This document shows, piece after piece, positions 1 to 7,655 of a stretch of 19,035 bases of DNA. The number at the start of each line of letters is the position of its first letter. Within the stretch, counting starts at the first letter, position 1. The notes under the pieces were generated by a model. That model worked only from the letters and a program-made list of their open reading frames with translations, made no database searches and had not been told where the DNA came from. The DNA comes from an uncultured Burkholderiales bacterium. GTDB lineage: Bacteria; Pseudomonadota; Gammaproteobacteria; Burkholderiales; Burkholderiaceae. Location: assembly GCA_946480465.1 (NCBI GenBank), contig CAMLJY010000095.1:1-19035 (forward strand). The letters run 5' to 3'. Both the position numbers and the translations under genes were made by a program.

Positions 1-185
1 CCCTCCTCGATTTCAGCCAGCGTCTTGCTGATCGCAGGCTGCGTGACGCTGAGGCGATCGGCCGCACCGCTCACGCTGCCTGCCTCCAGCACGGCCAGCA
101 GCACGCGTGCGTGCCGCAGCGTCATGCGGCGGGCGACGAAGTTCTCCGGCTCATTGCGAGGAGGTTGCTCGTTCAGGGGTTCCAT
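1..185 (-). CDS. LysR-type transcriptional regulator, N-terminal part (truncated by window edge)
   Basis: The reverse strand reads from an ATG at 185-183 into the window's left edge, giving about 61 residues. After a polar leader of about 20 residues comes a winged helix-turn-helix of the LysR family: the segment GAADRLSVTQPAISKTLAEI matches the recognition-helix region of the family (AA..L..TQPA(I/V)S..I..LE). LysR proteins bind DNA as tetramers and respond to a small ligand through a C-terminal domain that lies outside this window, so the inducer cannot be guessed. The gene is divergent from the transglycosylase and the secretion operon across a gap of about 350 bp. LysR regulators often control the divergent neighbour, so control of the operon is possible but not shown. 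The family call is secure. The role is unknown. Confidence 0.88.
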   Translation of the reverse strand, partial: MEPLNEQPPRNEPENFVARRMTLRHARVLLAVLEAGSVSGAADRLSVTQPAISKTLAEIEE

Positions 186-533
186 AACTGCCGGATCACT
201 CCAGAAAAGAAAAACTCATGCTCGCTGGGAGGCGAGTGTTTATCTTTCGACACAACTTGTCCACGGCCCAGTGCGGCGAAAACCGACAGGAGACAACGAA
301 TGTCGCGAATAGCACGTACCGCCGTATCGCCGATGGTCGAAAGCGCACCCGACAGGTGCACACCAGGACTGGGATTCGCGCGTGGTCCGCGGCCTCGCAT
401 CGCGTCGGGCAAAGAGGGAGCTTTCAGCCTTGCGCGCCGGGAGGCTGGGCAGCACAGCGCGGCGCAGCATTGTGTCATAACGTCCAATATCCTTGCCAAT
501 GCCGCATGCGCATGGAGACCGGTTTCACGGCGC
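186..533. other. Divergent intergenic region between lysR and the transglycosylase
   Basis: No convincing gene is seen. It should hold the promoters of lysR and of the secretion operon. A small imperfect palindrome lies at 249-261 (GACA, five bases, TGTC). A strong Shine-Dalgarno, AGGAG at 288-292, sits seven bases before an ATG at 300 that is in frame with the transglycosylase. Translation from there gives a leader without signal-peptide character. No PIP box (TTCG-N16-TTCG), HrpL-type box or clear sigma70 promoter was found by eye. Base composition is less GC-rich around 545-600, just inside the annotated transglycosylase start, which could mean that promoter or leader sequence extends past 534. 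Confidence 0.5.
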
Positions 534-1139
534 ATGGCAAGCTTCCCCGACTTCTATACCTCTTTAATTCCTAATACTGCCATTTGCCAATTCACGACCC
601 TGATCAGACCGCTCGCGTTGGGTTGCGGATTGGCGCTTGCAGGCTCGCCCGCCGCGGCGTGCGACGGTCCTGCCCGGGATCACCTGAGCTCGCCGAACCG
701 TGCCATGCAGCTCGCGCCGGCGGTGGATGCCGCGGCACGCACGCACGACATCGATCCGCTGCTGCTGCACGCCATGGCCCGGGTTGAGTCGAGCCACGAC
801 ACGACGGCGATCTCGCCCGCCGGTGCGCGCGGCGTGCTGCAGCTGATGCCGGCAACGGCCCGACGCTTCGGCCAGCACGACAGTGCGGCGCTGCACGACG
901 CGCAGCTGAACATCGACCTCGGCGCACGCTACCTGAAGACGCTGCAACAGCGCTTCGGCAACGACCTGCCGCTCGTGCTGGCGGGCTACAACGCCGGCGA
1001 AGGCGCGGTCGAGCGGCATGGCCGGCGGGTGCCGCCCTACCCCGAGACGCAGCGCTACGTGGCCGCGGTGCTGCGCCACTACGAAGCCCTGCGCGCGGCT
1101 GCGCGGCGGCTCCGCCACGACGGCGCCGCCGCGCATTGA
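534..1139 (+). CDS. Exported lytic transglycosylase (SLT family 1), T3SS-associated
   Basis: A predicted peptidoglycan-cleaving enzyme of 201 aa. A hydrophobic stretch at about residues 23-42, ending SPAAA-C, looks like a Sec signal peptide. The SLT domain covers about residues 62-185. The catalytic Glu is residue 85 in ARVESSHD, followed by SPAGARGVLQLMPATA and AGYNAGEGAVERHG, all hallmark SLT motifs. Small enzymes of this type (IpgF, HpaH and relatives) sit in many T3SS loci and open the cell wall locally so that the apparatus can cross it. The gene overlaps sctV by TGATG, tying it to the operon. The start is uncertain. ATG 534 has only a weak upstream ribosome site. ATG 300 has an excellent one but gives 279 aa with an N-terminal extension that buries the signal peptide. 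The domain call is firm, the start is not. Confidence 0.85.
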   Translation: MASFPDFYTSLIPNTAICQFTTLIRPLALGCGLALAGSPAAACDGPARDHLSSPNRAMQLAPAVDAAARTHDIDPLLLHAMARVESSHDTTAISPAGARGVLQLMPATARRFGQHDSAALHDAQLNIDLGARYLKTLQQRFGNDLPLVLAGYNAGEGAVERHGRRVPPYPETQRYVAAVLRHYEALRAAARRLRHDGAAAH

Positions 1140-3127
1140 TGACTGCCATGGCAGGCACCACGCCCCGCACGCCCCGGCAGCTGCTGCTGCGGGCCGGCAG
1201 CGCCCGCTACGGCGACCTGCTGCTCGTCGCCGGCGTCATGAGCATCCTGGCCATGATGGTGCTGCCGATGCCGGCGTGGCTGATCGACGTGCTGGTCGGC
1301 TTCAACATGGCCGGGGCGGTGGTGCTGCTGCTGGTGGCGCTGTACATGAATTCGCCGCTGGAATTTTCGGTGTTCCCCAGCGTGCTGCTGATCACCACGC
1401 TGTTCCGGCTGGCGCTGTCGATCGCCACCACGCGGCTGATCCTGCTGCACGCCGAGGGCGGGCACATCATCGAGACCTTCGGCCGCGTCGTGGCCGGCGG
1501 CAACCTGGTGGTCGGCCTCGTGGTGTTCCTGATCATCACGGTGGTGCAGTTCATCGTCATCGCCAAGGGCGCCGAACGGGTGGCCGAGGTGGCGGCCCGC
1601 TTCACGCTCGACGCGATGCCGGGCAAGCAGATGTCGATCGATTCCGACCTGCGCGCCGGCCTGATCGACAAGGACGAGGCCCGCCGCAAGCGCCGCGAAC
1701 TGGAGGACGAGAGCAAGCTGCACGGCAACCTCGACGGCGCGATGAAGTTCGTCAAGGGTGACGCCATTGCCGGCATCGTCATCATCGCCATCAACCTGCT
1801 GGGGGGGCTCGCGGTGGGCGTGATGCAGCGCGGCATGGACGCCGGCGCGGCGATGCTCACCTACTCGGTGCTGACCATCGGCGACGGCATGGTCACGCAG
1901 ATCCCGGCGCTGCTGTCGGCGATGGCCGCGGGCCTGATCGTCACGCGCAGCGCCGGCGACACCGCGGGCAGCGACCTGGGCCGCGACATCGGCCAGCAGG
2001 TGCGCAGCAAGCCGCGGGTGCTGCTGGTGGCCGGCGGCCTGTGCCTGCTGTTCGCGGCCGTGCCCGGCTTCCCCGCGTTCGTGTTCCTGCTGCTGGCGGC
2101 CGTGCTGGCGGGCACCGGCGCGCTGCAGCTTCCCGCGCTGCGCGAGCGCTGGCTCCGCGCCACGCGCCCGGCGCGCGAAAGCATGCTGGGCCGGCGTGAC
2201 GCCCCCCCGCCGCAGCTGGCCACGCGCACGCAGCAGGTCCAGACGAGCGAGCCGCTGCTGCTGGAAGTGCCGGCCGGCACGCTGGAGGCCGAGGCCGCCC
2301 AGGACCTGCTGCGCCTGCTAGACGCGGTGCAGGACCGCTTCAACCTGAGCCTGGGCCTGGTGCTGCCGCGCATCAAGGTCTCGATCCAGCCCACCGCGCC
2401 GGACGCGGCCCTGCGCTGGCGCCTGCTGGCCTACGACGTGCCCGCCGCCCAGGGCGCCATGCCCCCGGGCCCCGACGGCCTGAGCGCGCTCACCGATGCG
2501 GTGAGCGAGGCCACCCGCCGCCACCTGGCCCTGTTCGTCGGCACCCAGGAGGCCGGGCACCTGCTGGCGCGCCTGAACCACACGATGCCCGACGTGGTGA
2601 AGGAAGTGATGCGCATGCTGCCGTTGCCGCGCATCGGCGAGGTGCTGCGCCGCCTGGTGGAGGAAGAGGTGTCGATCCGCAATGCGCGCGACATCCTCGA
2701 GGCACTGGCCGAGGCGGCGCAGCGCGAAAAGGACGTGTTCGCGCTGACCGAGCTGGCGCGCATCGCGCTGAAGCGGCAGCTGTGCCATGCCGTGGCACCG
2801 GAGGGCGCGCTGCGCGCCGTGCTGCTGACGCCGGAGCTGGAAGAAGCGCTGCGCCAGGCCGTGCACGTCAACAACGGCACGCAGCACCTGGCGATCGACC
2901 CGCAGCTGGCGCAGGACCTGGTGGCCGAGCTGGCCGCGGCGGTGCGCGACCACGCGCCGCGCGCCGTGCTGGCCGCGGTGGACCTGCGGCGCCACGTGCG
3001 CAAGCTGATCGAGGCCGAGTGCTTCGACACCCCCGTGCTCAGCTACCACGAGCTGGTGCCCTCGGTGCGCCTGGAAGTCGCCGCGCGCATCGGCATGCCG
3101 CGCCCACCCTACCTGGAGGCTGCGTGA
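1139..3127 (+). CDS. sctV: T3SS export gate protein SctV (HrcV/YscV/FlhA family)
   Basis: Major inner-membrane export-gate component, 662 aa, a normal length for the family. Residues about 25-330 hold several hydrophobic helices. The family signature is at about 154-174 (RFTLDAMPGKQMSIDSDLRAG region), followed by a cytoplasmic loop rich in KDEARRKRRELE and by the conserved DGAMKFVKGDAIAG. About 350-662 is the cytoplasmic domain that in homologues forms a nine-membered ring docking chaperone-substrate complexes. The chosen ATG at 1139 overlaps the transglycosylase stop (TGATG). A TTG at 1136 and an ATG at 1148 are alternatives that change only a few residues. It is the first structural gene of the operon and overlaps sctC at its end. 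FlhA is excluded because no flagellar gene is nearby and the neighbours include the secretin and needle. Confidence 0.97.
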   Translation: MTAMAGTTPRTPRQLLLRAGSARYGDLLLVAGVMSILAMMVLPMPAWLIDVLVGFNMAGAVVLLLVALYMNSPLEFSVFPSVLLITTLFRLALSIATTRLILLHAEGGHIIETFGRVVAGGNLVVGLVVFLIITVVQFIVIAKGAERVAEVAARFTLDAMPGKQMSIDSDLRAGLIDKDEARRKRRELEDESKLHGNLDGAMKFVKGDAIAGIVIIAINLLGGLAVGVMQRGMDAGAAMLTYSVLTIGDGMVTQIPALLSAMAAGLIVTRSAGDTAGSDLGRDIGQQVRSKPRVLLVAGGLCLLFAAVPGFPAFVFLLLAAVLAGTGALQLPALRERWLRATRPARESMLGRRDAPPPQLATRTQQVQTSEPLLLEVPAGTLEAEAAQDLLRLLDAVQDRFNLSLGLVLPRIKVSIQPTAPDAALRWRLLAYDVPAAQGAMPPGPDGLSALTDAVSEATRRHLALFVGTQEAGHLLARLNHTMPDVVKEVMRMLPLPRIGEVLRRLVEEEVSIRNARDILEALAEAAQREKDVFALTELARIALKRQLCHAVAPEGALRAVLLTPELEEALRQAVHVNNGTQHLAIDPQLAQDLVAELAAAVRDHAPRAVLAAVDLRRHVRKLIEAECFDTPVLSYHELVPSVRLEVAARIGMPRPPYLEAA

Positions 3128-4953
3128 TGGCCCTTGCCCGCTTCTGCCGCTGCGTCGTCGTCCTTGCGCTGGGCACCGCCCTGGCCCTGCCCGCGGCCGC
3201 CACGCCGGTGCCCTTCGGCGCACGCAGCGTCAACCTGACCGCGCGCGAGCAGCCGGTGGCCGATTTCCTGCAGGACCTGTTCGCGCCGCTGGACATCCCG
3301 GTGATCGTCAGCGCCAGCGTGAAGGGCGCCGTCAACGGCCACTTCAGCGGCAGCGCGGCCGAGGTGTACCGCGGCGTGGCCCGCTCGTTCAACCTGGTCG
3401 AGTACTTCGACGGCGTCGTGCTGCACGTGCATGCGCCGCAGGACATGGTGGTGCGCAGCATCGCCGCGCCCGGCGACCAGGCCGAGGACCTGCACCGCCT
3501 GCTGCACGACATGCACCTGCCGGACGCGCGCAACACCGTCCGCGTGACCGGCCCCTCGGCGCTGGTGGTCACCGGCGCGCGGCGCTTCGCCGAGCAGGTG
3601 GACGAGATTGCGCGTGCCCACACCCAGCAGCAGCGCCAACGGCCCGCGCCGAGCAGCGTGCGGGTGTTCTACCTGCGCTATGCCTGGGCGCAGGACATGG
3701 TGCTGCAGGCCGGCGGGCGCAGTGCCGCGCTGCCCGGCGTGGCCAGCCTGGTGCGTGCGGTGATGCAGGGCGAGCCGCGCAGCCGCGTGGTGCCGGGGGC
3801 CGGCCCGTCGCAGCCGCGCGGCGCGGCACAGCGGGCCCACGCGCGGCCGGCCGCCAACAGCGCAGCCGGCGGGCAGACGCTGGGCGTGCCGGGCGCGGAC
3901 CCCAACGCGCCCTCAGCGCCGGTGCTGGCCCTGCAGGCCGGGCTGAAGCGGCCCGCCGAGGCGACCGCGGAGAAGGCCGCTGAACGGGCCGCCCCCGCCA
4001 GCGAAGCGCCGCTCGCCGCAGCCGCCACCGATCCCCGCGTGGAAGCGGACGCGCGCCTGAACGCGGTGATCGTGCGCGACATGCCGGAGCGCATGCCCCT
4101 CTACGAGCAGCTCATCGCCTCGCTGGACATGGAGCCGCAGGCCATCGAAATCGAGGCCACCATCGTCGACGTCAACACCGACCGCCTGCGCGAGCTGGGC
4201 ATCAACTGGCGGCTGGGCGACCGGCACTTCTCGGCGCTGACCGGCCGCGGCGACGCGTCCGACCTGGCGCTGGCGCCCGGCACCACGCCGGAGCAGGTGA
4301 TCGCCGAGGGCCGCGGCGGCCTGCTGTCGGCCGTGTTGGGAAACAGCCTGCAGTTCATTGCGCGCGTGCAGGCGCTGCAGGAACGCGGCGCGGCCAAGGT
4401 GATCTCCAGCCCGCAGATCATCACGCTGTCCAACGTCGAGGCCCTGTTCGACAGCAGCCAGACCTTCTACGTGCGCGTGGCCGGCCGCGACGAGGTGGAC
4501 CTGTTCAACGTCTCGGCCGGCACCCAGCTGCGCGTGACGCCGCACGTCTTCAAGGACGCGGGCGAGGTGCGCATCAAGCTGATGGTGGCGATCGAGGACG
4601 GCACGCTCGGCGCCCGCGCCGTCGACGGGCTGCCGGTGGTGGACCGCTCGTCCATCGACACGCAGGCGCTGATCTTCGAAGGCGAGAGCCTGCTCATCGG
4701 CGGCATCACGCGCCAGAGCACGCTGGACGACAAGTCGCAGGTGCCGGTGCTGGGCGACCTGCCGGTGGTGGGCGGCCTGTTCCGCAGCACGCGCACCGGC
4801 AGCTCGCGCATCGAGCGCATGTTCCTGATCTCGCCGCGCCTGGTCCCCGCGCGCCGCGGCCCCGGCAGCACGCTGCCGGCCGCGGCGGCCACGCCCTTCC
4901 CGCCGACCGAAGCCGAGGACGCCGGCGCCAGCGCGCAAAGGACGCGGCCATGA
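3127..4953 (+). CDS. sctC: T3SS outer-membrane secretin SctC (HrcC/YscC family)
   Basis: Outer-membrane ring of the needle complex, 608 aa. A signal peptide covers residues 1 to about 26 (hydrophobic core VVVLALGTALALPAAA). The periplasmic N-terminal ring domains follow: about 30-110 is the N0-like domain (LTAREQPVADFLQDLF, VSASVKGAVNG), and about 110-330 holds the next ring domains. About 222-305 is a long Ala/Pro-rich linker. About 330-575 is the secretin pore domain, ending in the classic VPVLGDLPVVGGLFR motif at 539-553 and MFLISPRLV. The tail of about 35 residues after it is Ala/Pro/Glu-rich; in some secretins the tail binds a pilotin, but none is encoded here. ATG 3127 overlaps the sctV stop (TGATG) and its own stop overlaps sctD (ATGA). 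Type II or IV pilus secretins are excluded by context and by the T3SS-like N-terminus. Confidence 0.96.
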   Translation: MALARFCRCVVVLALGTALALPAAATPVPFGARSVNLTAREQPVADFLQDLFAPLDIPVIVSASVKGAVNGHFSGSAAEVYRGVARSFNLVEYFDGVVLHVHAPQDMVVRSIAAPGDQAEDLHRLLHDMHLPDARNTVRVTGPSALVVTGARRFAEQVDEIARAHTQQQRQRPAPSSVRVFYLRYAWAQDMVLQAGGRSAALPGVASLVRAVMQGEPRSRVVPGAGPSQPRGAAQRAHARPAANSAAGGQTLGVPGADPNAPSAPVLALQAGLKRPAEATAEKAAERAAPASEAPLAAAATDPRVEADARLNAVIVRDMPERMPLYEQLIASLDMEPQAIEIEATIVDVNTDRLRELGINWRLGDRHFSALTGRGDASDLALAPGTTPEQVIAEGRGGLLSAVLGNSLQFIARVQALQERGAAKVISSPQIITLSNVEALFDSSQTFYVRVAGRDEVDLFNVSAGTQLRVTPHVFKDAGEVRIKLMVAIEDGTLGARAVDGLPVVDRSSIDTQALIFEGESLLIGGITRQSTLDDKSQVPVLGDLPVVGGLFRSTRTGSSRIERMFLISPRLVPARRGPGSTLPAAAATPFPPTEAEDAGASAQRTRP

Positions 4954-6125
4954 CCGCGATGGCGCCGGCCGGCCTGGCGCTGGAACTGCGCGTGCTCGAT
5001 GGCGAGCAGCGCGGCGCGCGCACCATCGTCGATGCGGCGCGGCCCTTCATCGTCAGCAGCAGCATGAGCAGCGACATCGTGCTGCGCGGTGCCGGCCCGG
5101 GCGAGTTCGAACTGGCGCTGCGCCTGCGCGGCGACCGCACGCGCCTGCGCGTCTGGGTGCGCCGCGGCGAGGTCACGGTCGACGGCCGCGTGCACCGCAG
5201 CGGCGCGCAGTTCGACGCGCTGCTGTACACGCCGCTGCGGGTCGGGTGCTGCCTGATCGCGCTGGGCCGGCCAGGCAACCCGGCCTGGCGCGACATGCCC
5301 GTGCTGACCGACGAGGCCACGGCGCCGGATGCGGCTGCGACCACGGCCACGGCCCAGGCCGCTGCCGGCGCGGCGCCGCCGGGCCCGCCACCTCGCCGCT
5401 CCGCCGCGCTCCAGCCCGCCCTGCCGCGTGCGCGCTGGCCGCGGCGGCTGATCGTGGCCGGCGCCACGCTGGCCGGCGTCAGCGGCGCGGCGCTGGTGTT
5501 CGCCTATGCCGTGGCGCCCGGCACGCCGGCGCCCGAGCAGCGCCTGCTGCGCCTGCAGGCCGCGCTGCGCGAAGCCGGGTTCGAGCGCCTGGCGGTGCGG
5601 CTGGACGACGGCGGCCGCGGCCTGCTGGTCTCGGGCTACGTCGACAGCCTGGCGCAGCGGGCGCGGCTGGAGCAGCTGCTGGCGGCCGAACCGCTGCCCA
5701 GCCGCGTGTCGGTGTGGGCCAGCGACGCGCTGGCCGCGGCAGTGCAGGACGTGTTCCGCGTGCACGGCATCACCGCCCAGATCAGCAGCAGCGGCAACGG
5801 CATGGTGGCCTTGCGCACCCGCATGGCCGACCTGGACGTGCTGCGCCGCGCGCAGGAAGCGGCGCGCCGCGACGTGCCCGGCCTGCTCGCACTGCAGCTG
5901 GACAACCAGGCACCGGCCGATGCCGGCCCGCCGCCGCGGCCGCTGGACGACCCCGGCAAGCGCATCGCCTCCATCGTCCCCGGCGGCACGCCCTACGTCG
6001 TCACCGCGGACGGCACGCGTTATTTCACCGGCGCGCTGCTGCCCACCGGCCACCGCGTGGTCGAGATCCGCGAACGCGAGGTGCGGCTCGAGATCAACGG
6101 CATTTCCACCCCGCTGCGCTTCTGA
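4950..6125 (+). CDS. sctD: T3SS inner-membrane ring protein SctD (YscD/EscD/BscD-type)
   Basis: Bitopic inner-membrane ring subunit, 391 aa. Residues about 8-108 form the cytoplasmic domain, which has an FHA-like fold in this family (IVSSSMSSDIVLRGAGPGEF region). A Pro/Ala-rich linker covers about 120-163. One transmembrane segment lies at about 167-189. The periplasmic part contains ring-building modules (about 195-330) and ends with ADGTRYFTGALLPTGHRVVEI, close to the C-terminus of YscD/EscD-type proteins. In the complex it surrounds the SctJ ring and connects to SctC outside and to SctK of the sorting platform inside. It starts by ATGA overlap with sctC. A 29-bp leader then separates it from the needle-like gene. 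The gene is weakly conserved in sequence, but position, topology and C-terminal motif agree. Confidence 0.9.
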   Translation: MTAMAPAGLALELRVLDGEQRGARTIVDAARPFIVSSSMSSDIVLRGAGPGEFELALRLRGDRTRLRVWVRRGEVTVDGRVHRSGAQFDALLYTPLRVGCCLIALGRPGNPAWRDMPVLTDEATAPDAAATTATAQAAAGAAPPGPPPRRSAALQPALPRARWPRRLIVAGATLAGVSGAALVFAYAVAPGTPAPEQRLLRLQAALREAGFERLAVRLDDGGRGLLVSGYVDSLAQRARLEQLLAAEPLPSRVSVWASDALAAAVQDVFRVHGITAQISSSGNGMVALRTRMADLDVLRRAQEAARRDVPGLLALQLDNQAPADAGPPPRPLDDPGKRIASIVPGGTPYVVTADGTRYFTGALLPTGHRVVEIREREVRLEINGISTPLRF

Positions 6126-6141
6126 GGCGCGGCACACCCCG

Positions 6142-6147
6142 AAGGAG
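6142..6147 (+). promoter_or_regulatory. Strong Shine-Dalgarno of the needle-like gene
   Basis: AAGGAG stands seven bases before ATG 6155, inside a 29-bp leader. Most other genes of the operon start by overlap with the upstream stop codon and have weaker sites. A strong independent ribosome site fits the need for many needle subunits per apparatus. Confidence 0.7.
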
Positions 6148-6154
6148 TACTCCC

Positions 6155-6454
6155 ATGAGCCAGCAAGCAGTCAACCCCCTGTCGGTGATGGCCACCGGTC
6201 CGCTGCAGGGCAGCTCGCAGAAGAAGTCCGGCGGCTGGATGCAGGCCATGGCCGAGGCCTGGTCGCAGACGCTGGACGCCAAGGCCGCCGACATCACCGA
6301 GTACGCCGACCGCGTGAGCCAGGGCGACGACAACCCGAGCACGCTGGTGCAGCTGACCACGCACACGCAGACCATGACCTACCTGGCCACCGCCACGCAG
6401 GGCACCATGTCCACGGCCAGCGAAGGCCTGAACTCGCTGGCCCGCAAGGGCTGA
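6155..6454 (+). CDS. sctF: Probable T3SS needle subunit SctF
   Basis: Small protein of 99 aa with no signal peptide and no membrane segment. Residues about 28-55 and 62-97 are predicted helices joined by a turn with DDNPSTL. The helix-turn-helix layout with an Asn-Pro turn recalls SctF needle proteins such as SsaG, EscF and YscF, in which the second helix starts after a DP or NP turn. It is slightly longer than the usual 70-90 aa, with a Ser/Gln/Lys-rich N-terminus of about 27 residues. The slot just before sctI and sctJ is where a needle gene is often found. The start is supported by AAGGAG seven bases upstream. The closing residues (LNSLARKG) lack the usual Ile-rich end of needle subunits, so a second rod-type protein remains possible. 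Confidence 0.66.
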   Translation: MSQQAVNPLSVMATGPLQGSSQKKSGGWMQAMAEAWSQTLDAKAADITEYADRVSQGDDNPSTLVQLTTHTQTMTYLATATQGTMSTASEGLNSLARKG

Positions 6455-6470
6455 GGCGGAGGCCCGCGCG

Positions 6471-6866
6471 ATGACCAGCGCCCTCCCCCCGCTCGGCCCG
6501 CCGTCCCCGGCTGTCACCGTGGGCTACGGCGCCTCGTTCAACGACGTGGCCGGCTTCGAGAACACCATCTCCCGCCTGCAGCACGGGCAGCTTGCCGGCC
6601 CGGTCACCGTGCAGGCCCCGGCCGCCGCCGCGCCCAGCCCGGCGCTGCGCGCGCTGCTGCGTCCTTTGGAAGGCATCAACGCCCAGGCCCAGCAGCTGTC
6701 GCTGCATGCCGAGGCCTCCGCGGCCGGCGGCGGCACGCTGTCGCCGGGCGATACGGTGCGCCTCACGTTCGAGGTCCAGAAGTTCATGTTCAACTGCCAG
6801 CTGACCTCCAACGCTGCCAACCGCACCAGCGACGGCCTGCAGCAGCTGTTCCGCCAGCAGGCCTGA
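6471..6866 (+). CDS. sctI: T3SS inner rod protein SctI (YscI/HrpB-type)
   Basis: Inner rod or adapter, 131 aa, that in homologues links the export gate to the needle base. Residues 1 to about 60 are Pro/Ala-rich and look disordered. About 60-82 is one helix (ALLRPLEGINAQAQQLS). The C-terminal 95-131 is the conserved part: SPGDTVRLTFEVQKFMFN followed by CQLTSNAANRTSDGLQQLFR, matching the YscI/EscI/HrpB pattern in which an amphipathic C-terminal helix packs inside the rod. It lies 16 bp after the needle-like gene and 6 bp before sctJ. A GGCGGAGG stretch upstream of ATG 6471 is a plausible ribosome site. Confidence is good on the C-terminal motif and on position. Confidence 0.85.
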   Translation: MTSALPPLGPPSPAVTVGYGASFNDVAGFENTISRLQHGQLAGPVTVQAPAAAAPSPALRALLRPLEGINAQAQQLSLHAEASAAGGGTLSPGDTVRLTFEVQKFMFNCQLTSNAANRTSDGLQQLFRQQA

Positions 6867-6872
6867 CGGACG

Positions 6873-7655
6873 ATGCGCACCGGCACCCGCCTGGCCACGC
6901 TGGCCCTGCTGCTCGCCCTGGGCACCCTGGGCGGCTGCGCGCGGCAGGACCTCTACACGCAGCTGGCCGAGCGCCAGGCCAACGAGATGGTCGCCGCGCT
7001 GCGCACGGCCGGCATCGCGGCGGAGAAGCGCGCGCTCGACGGCCAGCGCTTCGCCGTCAGCGTCGCCACCGACAGCTTCGCGCCGGCGGTGGAGGTGCTG
7101 CGCATCGGCGGCCACCCGCGCCAGGACCACGACACGCTGGGCCAGGTGTTCAAGAAAGAGGGCTTCGTCTCCTCGCCGCTCGAGGAGCGCGCGCGGCTGG
7201 CCCATGCGCTGTCGCAGGAAATCGCCGGCACCGTCGGCAGCATCGACGGCGTGGTGCTGGCGCGGGTGCACCTGTCGGTGCCCGAGCGCGATCCGCTCGC
7301 CGAGCGCGCGCCAGCGTCCTCAGCCTCCGTCTTCATCAAGCACCGCCCGGGGCTGGACCTGTCGGGCCAGGTCGGGCAGATCAAGGCGCTCGTCGTCAAC
7401 AGCCTGCCTGGGCTGCCCTACGACAAGGTCACGGTGGTGCTGTTCCCGGCCGAACCGCTGCCGGCGCCGCCCCCGCCGGGCCTGCTGGACCGCCTGCCCC
7501 ACGGCCTGCTGTGGGCCGCCGCGCTGGGGCTGGCCGCGCTGGGCGGCGGCGGCGCGCTGCTGTGGTGGCAGCGCCGCTCGCCGCGGCGGGCCGAAGCGTC
7601 CACCCTGCTGCCCGCGCGCGGCCCCGCCAGCACCGTGCCCCCCGCCGCGACATGA
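6873..7655 (+). CDS. sctJ: T3SS inner-membrane ring lipoprotein SctJ (YscJ/PrgK/FliF-like)
   Basis: Lipoprotein of the inner ring, 260 aa. The N-terminus is a lipoprotein signal with lipobox LGGC, so Cys22 is the expected lipidated residue. Next come two ring-building domains, about 25-75 (DLYTQLAERQANEMVAALR) and about 105-195 (EIAGTVGSIDGVVLARVHLS, PERDP, SASVFIKHRPG, VVNSLPGLPYDKVTVV), all diagnostic of the YscJ/PrgK family. A Pro-rich linker and a C-terminal transmembrane helix (about 208-232, GLLWAAALGLAALGGGGALL) end in a basic cytoplasmic tail. The length is typical. It forms the ring nested within SctD around the export gate. Its stop overlaps the sctK start by ATGA. Confidence 0.96.
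   Translation: MRTGTRLATLALLLALGTLGGCARQDLYTQLAERQANEMVAALRTAGIAAEKRALDGQRFAVSVATDSFAPAVEVLRIGGHPRQDHDTLGQVFKKEGFVSSPLEERARLAHALSQEIAGTVGSIDGVVLARVHLSVPERDPLAERAPASSASVFIKHRPGLDLSGQVGQIKALVVNSLPGLPYDKVTVVLFPAEPLPAPPPPGLLDRLPHGLLWAAALGLAALGGGGALLWWQRRSPRRAEASTLLPARGPASTVPPAAT

Noticed and set aside
186..533. PIP box, hrpII box or HrpL-type promoter before the operon
   Set aside because: TTCG-like words are present (for example near 245 and 375) but no partner occurs at the needed spacing; no GGAACC-CCAC pair.
4467..6137. Long minus-strand open frame of 556 aa, and similar long frames opposite sctC, sctN and sctR
   Set aside because: Antisense shadows of well-identified genes in very GC-rich DNA; composition rich in Ala, Arg, His and Gln with no family motif.
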